Assembly: GCF_002980555.1 (NCBI RefSeq)
Contig: NZ_PVBT01000009.1
Location: forward strand, 1-64,000
Source of the DNA: Phyllobacterium myrsinacearum
Lineage (GTDB): Bacteria; Pseudomonadota; Alphaproteobacteria; Rhizobiales; Rhizobiaceae
Direction of reading: 5' to 3'
DNA: 64,000 bases
Part shown: piece after piece, positions 17,648 to 27,339 of the stretch
Layout of the letters: each line of letters starts with the position of its first letter
How positions within the stretch are numbered: position 1 is the first letter of the stretch
Position numbers and translations under genes: made by a program
Notes under the pieces: generated by a model
Databases searched by the model: none
What the model saw: the letters and a program-made list of their open reading frames with translations, nothing else
What the model was told of the DNA's origin: nothing

Positions 17648-17919
17648 TCTGTGAATTTCCAAAATCTGTATTCCTCAAAATCTAATTTCTTCGAATCGTT
17701 GTGTCACTATAATCCGGAAACTTGCGAGGCAGCAGATACTAGGAATTGTGCGACAGAGTGTGCGCGTCGTTCGAGTTTTGTCCTCTTCGCGTCGAGCACG
17801 CACTGGTCAATATCCACGCCGCTCTGAGTAAGAAGTCAAATCAGCCCTTCTTCATCAGATGGGATCCTCACGAGATCGGACCATTGGGATGTTTCCAGCA
17901 GCGCCGAAGATGGTGGAGT

Positions 17920-18528
17920 TCAGTGTTCAGCTATCTTCCGCAACGCGTCAAAACCTAGAATGAGTGCCTGCAGACCGAATTCGAAATCTTGATCCGGGTT
18001 GTTCTGCTGAAATGCCGACAAGGCTTGTGTTAAATATGGAAAGAGTTTCGGGTCTGGCTTGGCAACGCTGACATTATCTGCCGCGGCGGCTTGCTCTTCC
18101 AAAACCCAGCCGATGACGAAATAGCTAAGCGAGACCTGTACGCGCATGGCATCGGCCGCCGAGAAACCCTGCTGACACAGAAACTCCAAACCCTTTTCCT
18201 CATCCGGAAAGTCCGATTCAGAGGGCCGGGAACCGCTATGGACACGTGCTCCGTCACGATAGGCCAATAAGGATGTCCGAAAGGTTCGCGCTTTGAGTGT
18301 CAGCCAGACGCGCCAGTCGCCAGTTGGTGCGATTGTTTTAAATGCGGGTTCAAACATCGCCGCCGACATTGCATCCAGTAAGTCGCGCTTGTTGCGAAAA
18401 TGCCAGTAGAGCGATGCTGACTTGATGTTCAATTGCTCGGCAAGCTTTCGCGTCGATAGGCCATCCATTCCAACTTCGTTGAGGAGTTTTAAGGCTGCTG
18501 CGACAATGATGTCTCGCTGTAGAATCAT
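17920..18528 (-). CDS. TetR-family repressor (tetracycline-repressor class)
   Basis: The 202-residue protein has the N-terminal HTH: GLSTRKLAEQLNIKSASLYW followed by HFRNKRDLLDAM, very close to TetR itself. The C-terminal helical domain would bind an inducer and is of the TetR_C type (ASLSYF-like helix with VIGWVLEEQAA). It is divergent from a drug-efflux gene with a double tet-like operator in between. It should repress both genes until it binds a ligand. The ligand is unknown; the HTH similarity does not prove tetracycline sensing. Confidence 0.88.
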   Translation of the reverse strand: MILQRDIIVAAALKLLNEVGMDGLSTRKLAEQLNIKSASLYWHFRNKRDLLDAMSAAMFEPAFKTIAPTGDWRVWLTLKARTFRTSLLAYRDGARVHSGSRPSESDFPDEEKGLEFLCQQGFSAADAMRVQVSLSYFVIGWVLEEQAAAADNVSVAKPDPKLFPYLTQALSAFQQNNPDQDFEFGLQALILGFDALRKIAEH

Positions 18529-18547
18529 TAAGATTCTCCTTTCTCTT

Positions 18548-18595
18548 GACTCCCTATCACTGGTAGGTATAGCTATCTACCGATGATAGGGAGTC
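18548..18595. promoter_or_regulatory. 48-bp double tet-like operator between tetR-like and MFS genes
   Basis: GACTCCCTATCA (18548-18559) and TGATAGGGAGTC (18584-18595) are exact inverted copies. Inside them GGTAG (18562-18566) and CTACC (18577-18581) pair, and ATAGCTAT (18569-18576) is the centre. Each half reads TCCCTATCA-N2-GGTAG, resembling the canonical tet operator TCCCTATCA. Two dimers could bind, one per half, and cover both start regions: the MFS ATG is seven bases away. Confidence 0.8.
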
Positions 18596-18601
18596 ATTTC
18601 A

Positions 18602-20062
18602 ATGACAGGTTCGAGTGGATATAACACAACACATGGTCAGTCAGAACGCCGTCGGTCGGAATCCATTCCGATGGACCTGTGGGCTAAATGTACCATTCTA
18701 GCAACAGGCAGTTTCGTCTCCATGCTTACAGCAACCGTTATCAATGCTGGTTTGCCCGCGCTGGGCTCAGCGTTTGGACAATCGTTCGACAGTATCCAAT
18801 GGGTGGCAACGGTCTATATATTGGCAATGGCTGCAACTATACCGGCAAGTGGCTGGTTGGGACGCCGCTTCGGCGTCACGGTGGTTTGGCTATATTGTCT
18901 TGCCGCTTTCACGTTCCTGTCATGTGCTTGCGCAATCGCACCGTCTATCTCGATCCTTGTGGCTTTTCGCATTCTCCTGGGATTGGTTGGAGGCATTCTG
19001 GTGCCAACGACGCAGATGCAGCTTGTTCTGCTTGCGGGACCCGGTCGCTTGGGACGCATCATGGCTGTACTGGGTTTACCTATAATCGTCGCTCCGGCAC
19101 TGGGTCTGAGCATGGGTGGCGCTCTCTTGTCATGGGGTGATTGGCCGGCCCTGTTCTGGATCAATGTACCGATAGGTTTCATAGCCCTGTCATGCGGCTG
19201 GAAATGGTTGCCACGTGTCGAAAAGATGCAAGTGGAAAAGCTGGATGTGCTCGGGCTTGTGGTGTTGAGTTCAGCAATTCCTTTGTTGATCTGGGGCCTT
19301 ACTGAACTCACTCATTCGGGTGGACAAGGCAATGGCGTATATGGCTTGTGGGCAGCTGGGATGGGGACTGTATTTCTAAGCGTGTTTCTTTTCTATGCCA
19401 TTAGAACGCCAGGTGCGATCCTAAAGGTTCGTCTGCTCGCGCGGTCACAACTCGCCCTGTCGGCTTGTGTGATACTGGCGTTCGGTTTCGTTGCGTTCGG
19501 TGCGCAGATTGCCCTGCCTTTATATTACCTGTTCGTACGCGGCGAGAGTGCCGATACGATGGCATTGCTCGTATTGCCTCAGGCGATAGGCATTGGCGTG
19601 GCATTGCCCTTAGCAGGATGGCTGACTGACAAAGACTGGGGTAGCCGATCATTGGTTATAGGTATGGCTCTTACCATCCTTGGAACGACGGGATTGGCAC
19701 TGGCAGAGGTTCATACATCCAACATCCTGCTTGGAAGTCTTTTATTCTTACGCGGCGTGGGGCTTTCCATGGTGTCCATGCCTGCTTTGACCGGAGCGCT
19801 TGTCGGGCTTGAGCGTGAGAACGTACCAAATGCTGTTCCTCTGATGAATGTTCTCAATCGAGTTGGTGGAGCGCTGGGGACTGCTATAGTGACAGCTGTA
19901 TATGCTGCGGGTAAAACCAACCTTGACGGACCGGCAGCTGCCCTTGCCGGCTTCAGTCGGGCAAACTGGACACTTGTTGCCGTGGTCGTCCTTTCCCTTG
20001 TCCCCGCCATTGCCCTCGCAATCATGGAATTTCGACGCACGCGACGGCAAACGCAGGGCTAA
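18602..20062 (+). CDS. MFS multidrug exporter, DHA2 (14-TM) family
   Basis: The 486-residue protein is a drug:H+ antiporter with about 14 hydrophobic segments. Motifs include GWLGRRFGVTVVW (motif A) and AFRILLGLVGGILVPTTQMQ, with ALGLSMGGALLSWGDWPALF and WINVPIG typical of EmrB/QacA-like proteins. The N-terminal about 25 residues (from ATG 18602) are polar; a second ATG gives MDLWAKCTILATG and could be the real start. The divergent TetR repressor and operator suggest induction by a toxic compound. Confidence 0.88.
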   Translation: MTGSSGYNTTHGQSERRRSESIPMDLWAKCTILATGSFVSMLTATVINAGLPALGSAFGQSFDSIQWVATVYILAMAATIPASGWLGRRFGVTVVWLYCLAAFTFLSCACAIAPSISILVAFRILLGLVGGILVPTTQMQLVLLAGPGRLGRIMAVLGLPIIVAPALGLSMGGALLSWGDWPALFWINVPIGFIALSCGWKWLPRVEKMQVEKLDVLGLVVLSSAIPLLIWGLTELTHSGGQGNGVYGLWAAGMGTVFLSVFLFYAIRTPGAILKVRLLARSQLALSACVILAFGFVAFGAQIALPLYYLFVRGESADTMALLVLPQAIGIGVALPLAGWLTDKDWGSRSLVIGMALTILGTTGLALAEVHTSNILLGSLLFLRGVGLSMVSMPALTGALVGLERENVPNAVPLMNVLNRVGGALGTAIVTAVYAAGKTNLDGPAAALAGFSRANWTLVAVVVLSLVPAIALAIMEFRRTRRQTQG

Positions 20063-20341
20063 CCGAGCTGTTCCGATCACGGCCCAGAAGGTGCGGGGTG
20101 AAAATTCTCAGCCAAGTGCGATCTTGCAGCATTGGCAATCTAATCCATTCAGTACCTCCTCGCCATGAGCTTTTGCCGGAAGAACTAACCGATATTAGCT
20201 GTTCGCTTGTGGTGGAGGTGGGCTGGCGGCAGGAACCTCGCTGGGGATAAGGATCAGTGGACTCGCAAATGATATTTATGTGGCTGAACCCGAAAACTAT
20301 CCGCGTTTGCAAGCTGCGCTAAACCTCACTCAAAGTTAAGG

Positions 20342-21367
20342 TTACAATGCCAGTGTAACCACGATTTTTTCACCTGAAACGCCAGCCTTCAGGGTTTCCA
20401 GCGCTCCTTGAAGCGCATCGAGCCCGTGGCCCACGACCCGAGCTAGTGGTGCTGGGCAATAGCTTTGGTTCGCGAGCGCTTCAGGCAGGAAGCCGCAGTA
20501 GATCATATCGCCGATTTCATCGTCCTTGAGGCTGGTGCCGTTAATATGCGTGGCAACGACCGATTCCGGCAGGGCCTCATTGGTCGGCAGCGTCATTGCG
20601 ACCAGCCGTCGCCCCTCGCTGCGACTGATTACTGCAACGCAATCAGCGAGATTTCCTGTCGCGTGCAGAGCTCCTGCGAGAAGTTTACCTTGGAGCGCCT
20701 GCGATACTGTGTCCACCACGGCCGGATCGCGGTAATCGAAGACTGCGATCGCACCGAGTTCTTTCAACATGCGCGTGTGGTGCGGCGAGGCAACGGCCAC
20801 GCATTCATATCCCGATGCCACGGCGAGCTGGATGGCGTTGCAGCCAACGCTCGACGCCGCGCCCCAGACAAGCACGGTTTCATCCGTTCGCAGAGGAGCG
20901 GTGGACGGATGCACCAGACCGAGATGCTCTTTCTGATAGAGGCCGCAGGCGGCCGTACCCAATCCCAGCGGCAGAACCGAGGCGTCGACAAAGGACAGCG
21001 CGTCCGGGATCGGGGACGCCATATGCTCGAAAACCGCTGTGTAGGTTTGGAAGGCGCCTTGCGATGGCTTATTGATCGTTGTGCTGACTGCCTGACCCAG
21101 CACCCGATCGCCAGGCCGAAAACGCATAATTTTGCTGCCGACCGCCACAACTTCACCGGCCACGTCGCTCCCGTTGACAGTTGGATAATCGAGCCAAGGT
21201 AGTATTGCCGCATCTTGAAGCAACCAATCCAGTGGATTTATGGCAACAGCAGCGTTGCGAACGAGTATTTCATTGTCGGCGAGTTGCGGGCGAACGACGG
21301 ACTCTATGGTCAATGGTTGTCCAGGAGCCTTCTGCCATGCGGCTTGCCAACCTTCTAAGTCGGACAT
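20342..21367 (-). CDS. Zinc-independent medium-chain (MDR) reductase, enoyl-reductase-like
   Basis: The 341-residue MDR superfamily protein starts MSDLEGWQAAW. It has the GroES-like domain (AINPLDWLLQD, NGSDVAGEVVAVGS, FRPGDRVLG) and an NADPH-binding fold (VLVWGAASSVGCNAIQLAVA at about 165-185). The catalytic zinc ligands Cys/His and the structural-zinc cysteines are absent. That makes it like fungal trans-enoyl reductases and quinone reductases rather than alcohol dehydrogenases. It lies divergently from a LysR gene that probably controls it. Confidence 0.82.
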   Translation of the reverse strand: MSDLEGWQAAWQKAPGQPLTIESVVRPQLADNEILVRNAAVAINPLDWLLQDAAILPWLDYPTVNGSDVAGEVVAVGSKIMRFRPGDRVLGQAVSTTINKPSQGAFQTYTAVFEHMASPIPDALSFVDASVLPLGLGTAACGLYQKEHLGLVHPSTAPLRTDETVLVWGAASSVGCNAIQLAVASGYECVAVASPHHTRMLKELGAIAVFDYRDPAVVDTVSQALQGKLLAGALHATGNLADCVAVISRSEGRRLVAMTLPTNEALPESVVATHINGTSLKDDEIGDMIYCGFLPEALANQSYCPAPLARVVGHGLDALQGALETLKAGVSGEKIVVTLAL

Positions 21368-21479
21368 TTCAAGAGTTCCTCAGTTTTTTAGTCGAGCGTG
21401 CCCGCAGGATAAATGCTCGGATTGTGCTCAACAATGCGCCATATCTGCAATGGGCTGTTGCACCAGGGGTAACAATCAG

Positions 21480-22397
21480 ATGGATGCTGGCGAATTCAAG
21501 GAACTCACCGTCTTCATGGCGATCGTCAATGCTCGCGGCTTTCGGGGTGCCGCGATCAGCCTTGGCATGACGCCATCTTCTGTGAGCCGAACGCTGAGCC
21601 GAATGGAACAACGTCTGGGAATGCGCTTGCTGAACCGCACCACGCGCAGCGTGAGCCCGACGGAAGCCGGCGAACTGCTGTACAGTCGGCTAGCCCCAGT
21701 ACTGTTGAATCTTGATGGCGTTATGGAACAAACCATCTTGATCCAAGAATCTCCGACCGGAACCGTGAGACTCAATTTGCCAAGGCTCGCGGCGGAACAC
21801 GTTTTTGCACCCAGGTTAGCTCAGTTCACCGCAGCCTATCCCGGCGTGCGGCTCAACCTCGTGATCGACGACGACCTGACGGACGTGATCGCGGCAGGGT
21901 TCGATGCCGGCATCCGAATCGGTGCACTCGTGGCGCAAGACATGGTCACTATAAATCTGACCGGGCCATATCGCGTGGCGGTGGTGGGATCTCCGGCTTA
22001 TTTTGCTGGGCGGCCCCGGCCCGACACGCCGCGCGATCTTCACGACCACGCTTGCCTGGTTTATCGCTGGGCCACGTCAGGAAAACTGCACCGCTGGCGC
22101 TTCGATGGACAAAACGGCCCACTCTATGTGGATGTCGATGGACCATTGGTAGTCAATGATACGGGCATCATTCGCCAAGCGGCAATCGCCGGGGTGGGTC
22201 TGGCATATTTGCCCGAGACGAGCATCGCCGAACATCTATCGGCTGGTAGGCTGGTTCGGGTCCTAGAAGATTGGTGCGAGCCGTTCCCGGGCTTCTTTCT
22301 CTATCATCCCAGCCGCAAGCAAACGCCGCCGGGACTGCGGGCACTCATAACGTTCCTCACGGGGCCCCAATCGCTGACTCCGGTGTCAGTTGGATGA
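21480..22397 (+). CDS. LysR-family regulator divergent from the MDR reductase
   Basis: The 305-residue protein begins at ATG 21480 (MDAGEFKELTVF). Its HTH reads NARGFRGAAISLGMTPSSVS with RTLSRMEQRLG, followed by LLNRTTRSVSPTEAG, the LysR wing. The substrate domain contains GFDAGIRIGAL and IIRQAAIAGVGLAYLPE, typical of the PecT/DsdC-like subgroup that often controls an adjacent oxidoreductase. Upstream in-frame codons belong to the reductase promoter region. Confidence 0.87.
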   Translation: MDAGEFKELTVFMAIVNARGFRGAAISLGMTPSSVSRTLSRMEQRLGMRLLNRTTRSVSPTEAGELLYSRLAPVLLNLDGVMEQTILIQESPTGTVRLNLPRLAAEHVFAPRLAQFTAAYPGVRLNLVIDDDLTDVIAAGFDAGIRIGALVAQDMVTINLTGPYRVAVVGSPAYFAGRPRPDTPRDLHDHACLVYRWATSGKLHRWRFDGQNGPLYVDVDGPLVVNDTGIIRQAAIAGVGLAYLPETSIAEHLSAGRLVRVLEDWCEPFPGFFLYHPSRKQTPPGLRALITFLTGPQSLTPVSVG

Positions 22398-22614
22398 ATG
22401 ACGGGGCGCAACCCAGCCCGCAGGTCTGGGCGTCGATAGTGTCGTGGTCAAAATTGGCGTTGGCCCAATGATTTTCGCCGTTTACGCCCAGCTTAGTGGC
22501 CAAGGCAAGTAGCCACAGATACAGATACTGTGTCACCACGCTCACCCTTGCGCGGTAAACTCGTAGAAGCAATCAAAGTCACAGCGGAATAGTAAAGGAA
22601 TTTGAGGCTGGCCC

Positions 22615-23301
22615 ATGACAAGTATTCGACCTATCCAGACACCAATGGTAAAGCAACCAGGATGGCCGGAGATAACAATCGCAGTCGGTGTTTATGTCCT
22701 CGGCATTAGTTTGCTTGGATATTGGATGCTGCGGCAACCCGACGAGCACGCCGTCTTCCGGATTAACATTGCCGGCGTGATGAACTTTGCACTCGGCTCT
22801 GCTGGGTTGCTCGGCGCCTATCTCTGTCGTGTTCGCAACTGGCAGGCATTTGGTTTTCGTCCCACTACGCTCAAATGGATAGCGATCAGCATAGTGCTTG
22901 GCGTGATGGGCTTTGGCCTGATCTTCATTGCCGAAGCCATTTATTTCCACTTCATTGTTGAAGCGAACACGCAGGCCGATTTTCAAGTGGCGGCAAACAA
23001 CGGCCTCGCAGCGATACTGCTCTTGTTGTTCACAAGCGCGGTCCTGGGACCGATTGGCGAGGAACTTATGTTTCGCGGGGTGGTCCAGAGCGCTCTCGAA
23101 AAATATGGACCATGGGTTGCGTTAGTCGGCAGTTCGTTTATGTTCGCCGCAATTCACGGGCCAAGCGTTATCTTTGTCGATGCGTTTGTGATGGGCCTCT
23201 TCTTCGGCGCGGTATTCCGCCTGTCAGGCTCCATCTGGCCAGCCGTAACCCTCCACGCAATCTATAATGGCCTCAACCTCATCTATTATTCGGCGATGTA
23301 G
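22615..23301 (+). CDS. CPBP-family intramembrane metalloprotease (Abi/CAAX-like)
   Basis: This 228-residue, multi-helix membrane protein has the CPBP glutamic-protease motifs: GEELMFRGVVQ (Glu149, Glu150, Arg154), FMFAAIHG (His181) and TLHAIYNGLN (His214). These residues build the active site inside the membrane. Family members process prenylated or membrane-bound peptides and bacteriocin systems; no substrate is encoded nearby. It is monocistronic. Confidence 0.88.
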   Translation: MTSIRPIQTPMVKQPGWPEITIAVGVYVLGISLLGYWMLRQPDEHAVFRINIAGVMNFALGSAGLLGAYLCRVRNWQAFGFRPTTLKWIAISIVLGVMGFGLIFIAEAIYFHFIVEANTQADFQVAANNGLAAILLLLFTSAVLGPIGEELMFRGVVQSALEKYGPWVALVGSSFMFAAIHGPSVIFVDAFVMGLFFGAVFRLSGSIWPAVTLHAIYNGLNLIYYSAM

Positions 23302-23561
23302 AGATAGAACGCCTGGTTGGAGGGCTGTGGCCTAAACGTGGTTACTATCTTCATGGTCGGCGCATCGCGCGGCGGTTCACGCAGTCGACGATGAACCCAG
23401 CCTGACCTGCGACCGTTCAATGCCGATGTTGCGGCGCTCTTAAAAGTACAGTTCGAGTCACCCGGCGAAGAGGGCCAGCGACCGGCCAGCCTCCGTACGG
23501 CTTGCGTGGAAATTCGCATCACTGTGATCCATCAGACTTGATAGTTCCACGCGATCAATGA

Positions 23562-23990
23562 CTAAGATCGATTGGCCTGAACCATCTCGTTACCCGTTCT
23601 GAAAGCGGCATCCAAAGCCTTGCGGCCGCTGCCAGAAAGCCACGGTTTGAACGAGAGTAGTTCCGGATTGAGTTCACGCATGACGTTCAGATCAACGAGT
23701 TCTGCCAGTGGGCCATCCTCCAGGCTGGACGCCATGTGCGCGAGATCCACATTAGCTGCCAGTACCTCATCTGAAAATCGGGAATAGGTGATAGGTTTGC
23801 CAGCGATTTCGGTGAAGGCAGCCTCCAACTCGTGACCGGTAACTCTGTCGCTGGTGATTTTTAATGTAACGCCGCCAAACCGAGCTTTGTCGGCGAACAT
23901 CGCCGCAACAATTTTTCCGATGTCTTCCACAGCAGTGAGCTGTATCGAGTGTTCGGGGCGGATCAGGGTAAGCGTTGTGTCGGCATCACC
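23562..23990 (-). pseudogene. C-terminal remnant of an NmrA-like NAD(P)-binding reductase
   Basis: The frame, which begins after an in-frame TAA (23991-23993), contains TLTLIRPEHSIQLTAVEDIG, IVAAMFADKARFGG and a helical C-terminus (ELNPELLSFKPWLSGSG). This fits the second half of NmrA/HSCARG-type sugar-epimerase-fold proteins. The N-terminal Rossmann half with the GxxGxxG motif is absent and no start codon is present at a sensible place. It is an inactive remnant beside a tetR-like gene. Confidence 0.6.
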
Positions 23991-24040
23991 TTAACCGAAG
24001 CTTGGCGCAACAGTCGCATTGGGTGCCACCAGAAATCGCC

Positions 24041-24664
24041 TCACAGCCTCTCAAGGTAGGCACGGCACATGATCACGAGCTGTCGGCGTAAATCTTCAGC
24101 GATCTCGCCGGAATGGCCGCGCTCGAAGGAGTTTCGCACCGTTCCGAATATGACGGTGACCAGCGTGCGCGTATTCGACCTTGCATCGGAACGGTCGTTG
24201 TCGGAAGCGCTTGCGAGCATGGCGGTAATTGCCACGTCGGTCCGTACCGCGAAGGCTGATATCAATGCTTCGTTGTCCATCTCCACGACAGATCGGTACA
24301 GGGCTCGCGTAACATCCGGTTTATCGGTTTTGGCTTGCCAGTAGGTGTCGATTAGCGCTTCAACCATGTCGCCTGTAAGGCTGCCCTGACGGTCGCGGCA
24401 AGTGGCTTCGATCCTCTCGGCCAGCAGCTCCAGATAGCGTTCGTTGACGGCATAGATCAGAGCCTGTTTGTGCGGAAAATATTGGTACATCGTGCCGACC
24501 GACACGCCCGCCCGTTCGGCGACGCGCGTGGTGGTAAGTTGAGAGAGACCGTCTTTCACCAAAAGCTGAATGGTAGCCTCGAAAATTGCGTCGAGGGTGG
24601 CCAAAGCGCGTCGTTGCTGCGGTCGTTTCCGGGGCTTCAAGGCCTGTGGCGGGGAAGAAATCAA
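24041..24664 (-). CDS. TetR/AcrR-family regulator
   Basis: The 207-residue protein has an HTH of QLTTTRVAERAGVSVGTMYQ with YFPHKQALIYAV, typical of TetR/AcrR proteins. The C-terminal domain is a diverse helical ligand-binding fold. The reading frame begins at TTG 24664 with GAGG nine bases upstream; no ATG is available before the HTH. It is divergent from a short-chain dehydrogenase, 69 bases apart, which it probably represses. A reductase remnant lies behind it and may once have been in the same regulon. Confidence 0.85.
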   Translation of the reverse strand: MISSPPQALKPRKRPQQRRALATLDAIFEATIQLLVKDGLSQLTTTRVAERAGVSVGTMYQYFPHKQALIYAVNERYLELLAERIEATCRDRQGSLTGDMVEALIDTYWQAKTDKPDVTRALYRSVVEMDNEALISAFAVRTDVAITAMLASASDNDRSDARSNTRTLVTVIFGTVRNSFERGHSGEIAEDLRRQLVIMCRAYLERL

Positions 24665-24733
24665 AAGCGAATCCTCAAACTGAACAATTCTTCATATCAT
24701 GACTGAAAATGTAGATGAAGAAAGGCTTTAAAC

Positions 24734-25453
24734 ATGAAGGAAGAACGCGTTGCGCTCGTAACCGGCGGCAATAAGGGCATTGGTCTGGAGGTCTCGCGCC
24801 AACTCGGCATGGCTGGTGTCAGGGTCGTGATCGGTGCGCGGAATGTGGATCGTGGCACTGCGGCGGCCGCAGAATTGAAGTCGGAGGGCATTGATGCCTT
24901 CTCCGTCCAGCTCGACGTCACGAACGAACAGAGCATCACTGCAGCAGCTCAGGTTATTGCAGATTCGCATGGCCGCCTGGATATCCTCGTCAATAACGCT
25001 GGCATCTTCGATTTTGCAGACGCTCCTCCCAGCCGTGCGGCCATTGATGCTGTTCGCACTGTTGTGGAAGTAAACTTCATCGGCGCGTTGGCTGTGACAC
25101 AGGCGGTGCTGCCGCTGCTGAGAACGTCACCCGCCGGGCGCATCGTAAACGTGTCCAGCTCGCTTGGCTCACTAACGTTGAACGGCGATCCGACATCAAC
25201 ATACTATTCGCAGCAATTCATCGGGTACAATGCATCGAAGGCGTCTCTGAACATGCTAACGATCCAGTTGCACCAGGAACTGAAAGAGACCGGCATCGTC
25301 GTGAATTCGGTCAGCCCCGGCTTCGTCAAGACCGACCTGACCGGCTACGGCAACATGACTCCCGAGGAAGGGGCAAGGCTGCCAGTGCAGTATGCACTTA
25401 TTGCAACGGCATCGGGGACGTTCGTCGAACCGGGTAACGCGACACCATGGTAG
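24734..25453 (+). CDS. Short-chain dehydrogenase/reductase, carbonyl-reductase-like
   Basis: The 239-residue SDR has the NADP-binding motif TGGNKGIG (residues 11-18), NNAG (NAGIFDF) and the catalytic YNASK with upstream VSSSLG. The N-terminus VALVTGGNKGIGLEVSRQL resembles carbonyl/menthone reductases. The substrate is unknown. Divergence from a TetR gene suggests induction by a xenobiotic or quinone. The frame ends in ATASGTFVEPGNATPW, where the C-terminus may be slightly altered by the IS66 scrap immediately downstream. Confidence 0.85.
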   Translation: MKEERVALVTGGNKGIGLEVSRQLGMAGVRVVIGARNVDRGTAAAAELKSEGIDAFSVQLDVTNEQSITAAAQVIADSHGRLDILVNNAGIFDFADAPPSRAAIDAVRTVVEVNFIGALAVTQAVLPLLRTSPAGRIVNVSSSLGSLTLNGDPTSTYYSQQFIGYNASKASLNMLTIQLHQELKETGIVVNSVSPGFVKTDLTGYGNMTPEEGARLPVQYALIATASGTFVEPGNATPW

Positions 25454-25740
25454 GGTCACCTCAAGCTGCGTTCGTCGGCCTTTGCCGAGGAGCGACTTCT
25501 TCGGCAAGTCTTTCCTTGCGATGAAACTCCACGGCAGAAGTTCGCCAACCCGGCTCTGCTTGTGACCGTTGACGATGGCGGTGAGCGTGGCGGTCATATA
25601 AGTCTCGTGCGAAAGACAATAGGCCGAGCGTACATGCGCAAGCATGACCAGGTCATCACGCTGACGGCGGCTGGCGGGCCGTTTGTTGGTTTCCACGCAG
25701 AACTGAGCCGGTTAGGCGCATAATGTCCATTGAGAATTGA
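25454..25740 (-). mobile_element. IS66-family transposase C-terminal scrap
   Basis: On the minus strand, LSHETYMTATLTAIVNGHKQ and SRVGELLPWSF match the end of IS66-type TnpC as I remember it. MAQFSMDIMRLTGSVL upstream reads in another frame. No catalytic core or inverted repeats remain. The remaining 25741-25845 shows nothing recognisable. Confidence 0.55.
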
Positions 25741-25845
25741 GCCATGTGAACCTTCCCCTCAACGCGGTGAGCAACGGGGCTGAAAGTACGCCAAACACCG
25801 GAACAGGTGAACACGAAAAGAACGTTTGCGTGATGTGTTGAATTT

Positions 25846-27291
25846 TCACGGGTGTTTCAATGGGCGGAGCGTGTTCAATTGAGCGTTTGCCTCGCTGAGA
25901 ATGCGATCTGTGATTTTCATGTAAGATGTGGTCCCGATTTGCTCGAATAGTGGCCTGACGCCTTCGGCCAGGGCTATTGCCTCTTCCAGCACGATGATCT
26001 TTTGGGCATCCGTCACCAACGGCAGTTCTGCCTTGGCATAGTGCTGAAGTGTCCGCGCGAGCTTCATACTCATATAAGAGGTTGATTCCAGTACATTCGC
26101 CTTTTTGGTGATAGCGTAGGCGTTGCGATGCAATCTCAGTGCTTGCTGAAACCCGGCTTCTTGTCGATCCAGTTCAGCCAAGAGCAGGGTGTCATCGCCA
26201 AGATTTGCCATGTTCTCCCAGCTCGGACCGTTCTTGTTTAATTTCTTGGCGATTTCAAAGGCCAAGGTGTTGAATTTTACGGCCTTTACGGCGTCTGCGC
26301 GCTGCTCGGTATCGGATGCGATACGTCCATATGCTGCACCGACTTTGCCATAGATATATTGCAGTTGACGCTCATCAGTGCTGCTTTCATATTTGGCGAG
26401 CCACTCCTCCAGCGGTATCACACCGCGCCTCGCGTGAGCGCTTCCGTTTCCCGAATTGAGTTCATTGGCATAACCAAGTGTGGCGGAGAAGTCCTGAGCA
26501 AACGCTAGCGCTCTTCCTTTGTCGGGTGTTTTGACTGCTCTGTACGCGCGTTCCAGCAGTTCTGCAGAGCGCAGCAACATGGCTTCGTCGGATCGCCAGC
26601 GGCCAAGATCCTCGAGTGCCTGAGGCATTCCGCTGGGCACATAACTATCGCAATCGGTGCGTCCAGCGAGCGGACACAAGGCTAGCATGGCTTCTCCGGC
26701 CTCAGTTTTCATGGCTGGACCAAATAGGTATCCTGGCTGATAATAGGTGAAGGCATCGCTCACATCTCTTGCGATCCAGAGGCTCTCCAGAGCGGAGAAA
26801 GCTTGCACGGGATTGCTTGGAGAAGCTGCATCAAGAGATGCGCGCAGCGCTGAAATGGCAAGGACAATGCGTTTGTCACGATCACCTGCATCGCCGGATA
26901 GAAAATAGGTGTGTTCCTCGTCCTGATCGCCGACAACCGTGGCCAATCCGATACGCTTTTGGATGACTTCCTGTGCCGTTCCAGTTGTGAGTTTGTCACA
27001 CTCTTCCAGAAGCTCTCCCGCAGCGTCCGGATTGGATTTGGTCATTTCTCGCAGCTTAATGCAGAAGTTGGCATCCCCGGCATAAGCGAACTTGTCCAGC
27101 AGAGGTGTTGTTACATGCCCCTCACGCCCAGCAGCATCCTGGAATGTCTTGAAATGGCTTGCTTCGCCCGCCTGTCGGTTCGCACGTATCTCATTGGGCA
27201 GAGAAATCCGATCCGCGGCAACAACAACCAGGTAAATGGCTGTCGCTATTAACACGAGGGCGATCAGAAAGCGTTCCTTCATTCCATTCAT
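25846..27291 (-). CDS. Membrane-anchored helical-repeat hypothetical protein
   Basis: The 481-residue protein starts MNGMKERFLIALVLIATAIY, a single N-terminal membrane anchor, and faces the periplasm or cytoplasm with a long helical region. The second half (about 290-470) is rich in amphipathic helices with TPR-like spacing (LQYIYGKVGAAYGRIASDTE, LAFEIAKKLNKNG, ALRLHRNAYAITKKANVLES). Such arrays usually mediate protein contacts. I do not recognise a family or catalytic motif. It stands alone between an IS66 scrap and an MFS remnant. Confidence 0.6.
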   Translation of the reverse strand: MNGMKERFLIALVLIATAIYLVVVAADRISLPNEIRANRQAGEASHFKTFQDAAGREGHVTTPLLDKFAYAGDANFCIKLREMTKSNPDAAGELLEECDKLTTGTAQEVIQKRIGLATVVGDQDEEHTYFLSGDAGDRDKRIVLAISALRASLDAASPSNPVQAFSALESLWIARDVSDAFTYYQPGYLFGPAMKTEAGEAMLALCPLAGRTDCDSYVPSGMPQALEDLGRWRSDEAMLLRSAELLERAYRAVKTPDKGRALAFAQDFSATLGYANELNSGNGSAHARRGVIPLEEWLAKYESSTDERQLQYIYGKVGAAYGRIASDTEQRADAVKAVKFNTLAFEIAKKLNKNGPSWENMANLGDDTLLLAELDRQEAGFQQALRLHRNAYAITKKANVLESTSYMSMKLARTLQHYAKAELPLVTDAQKIIVLEEAIALAEGVRPLFEQIGTTSYMKITDRILSEANAQLNTLRPLKHP

Positions 27292-27339
27292 CCAGACCCA
27301 TTCGACGAAAGCAGATAGATCGATCTATATCATCACTCC

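Noticed and set aside
20063-20341. Possible element remnant between the MFS and MDR genes
   Set aside because: Short frames on both strands look decayed, but I cannot match any part to a known element.
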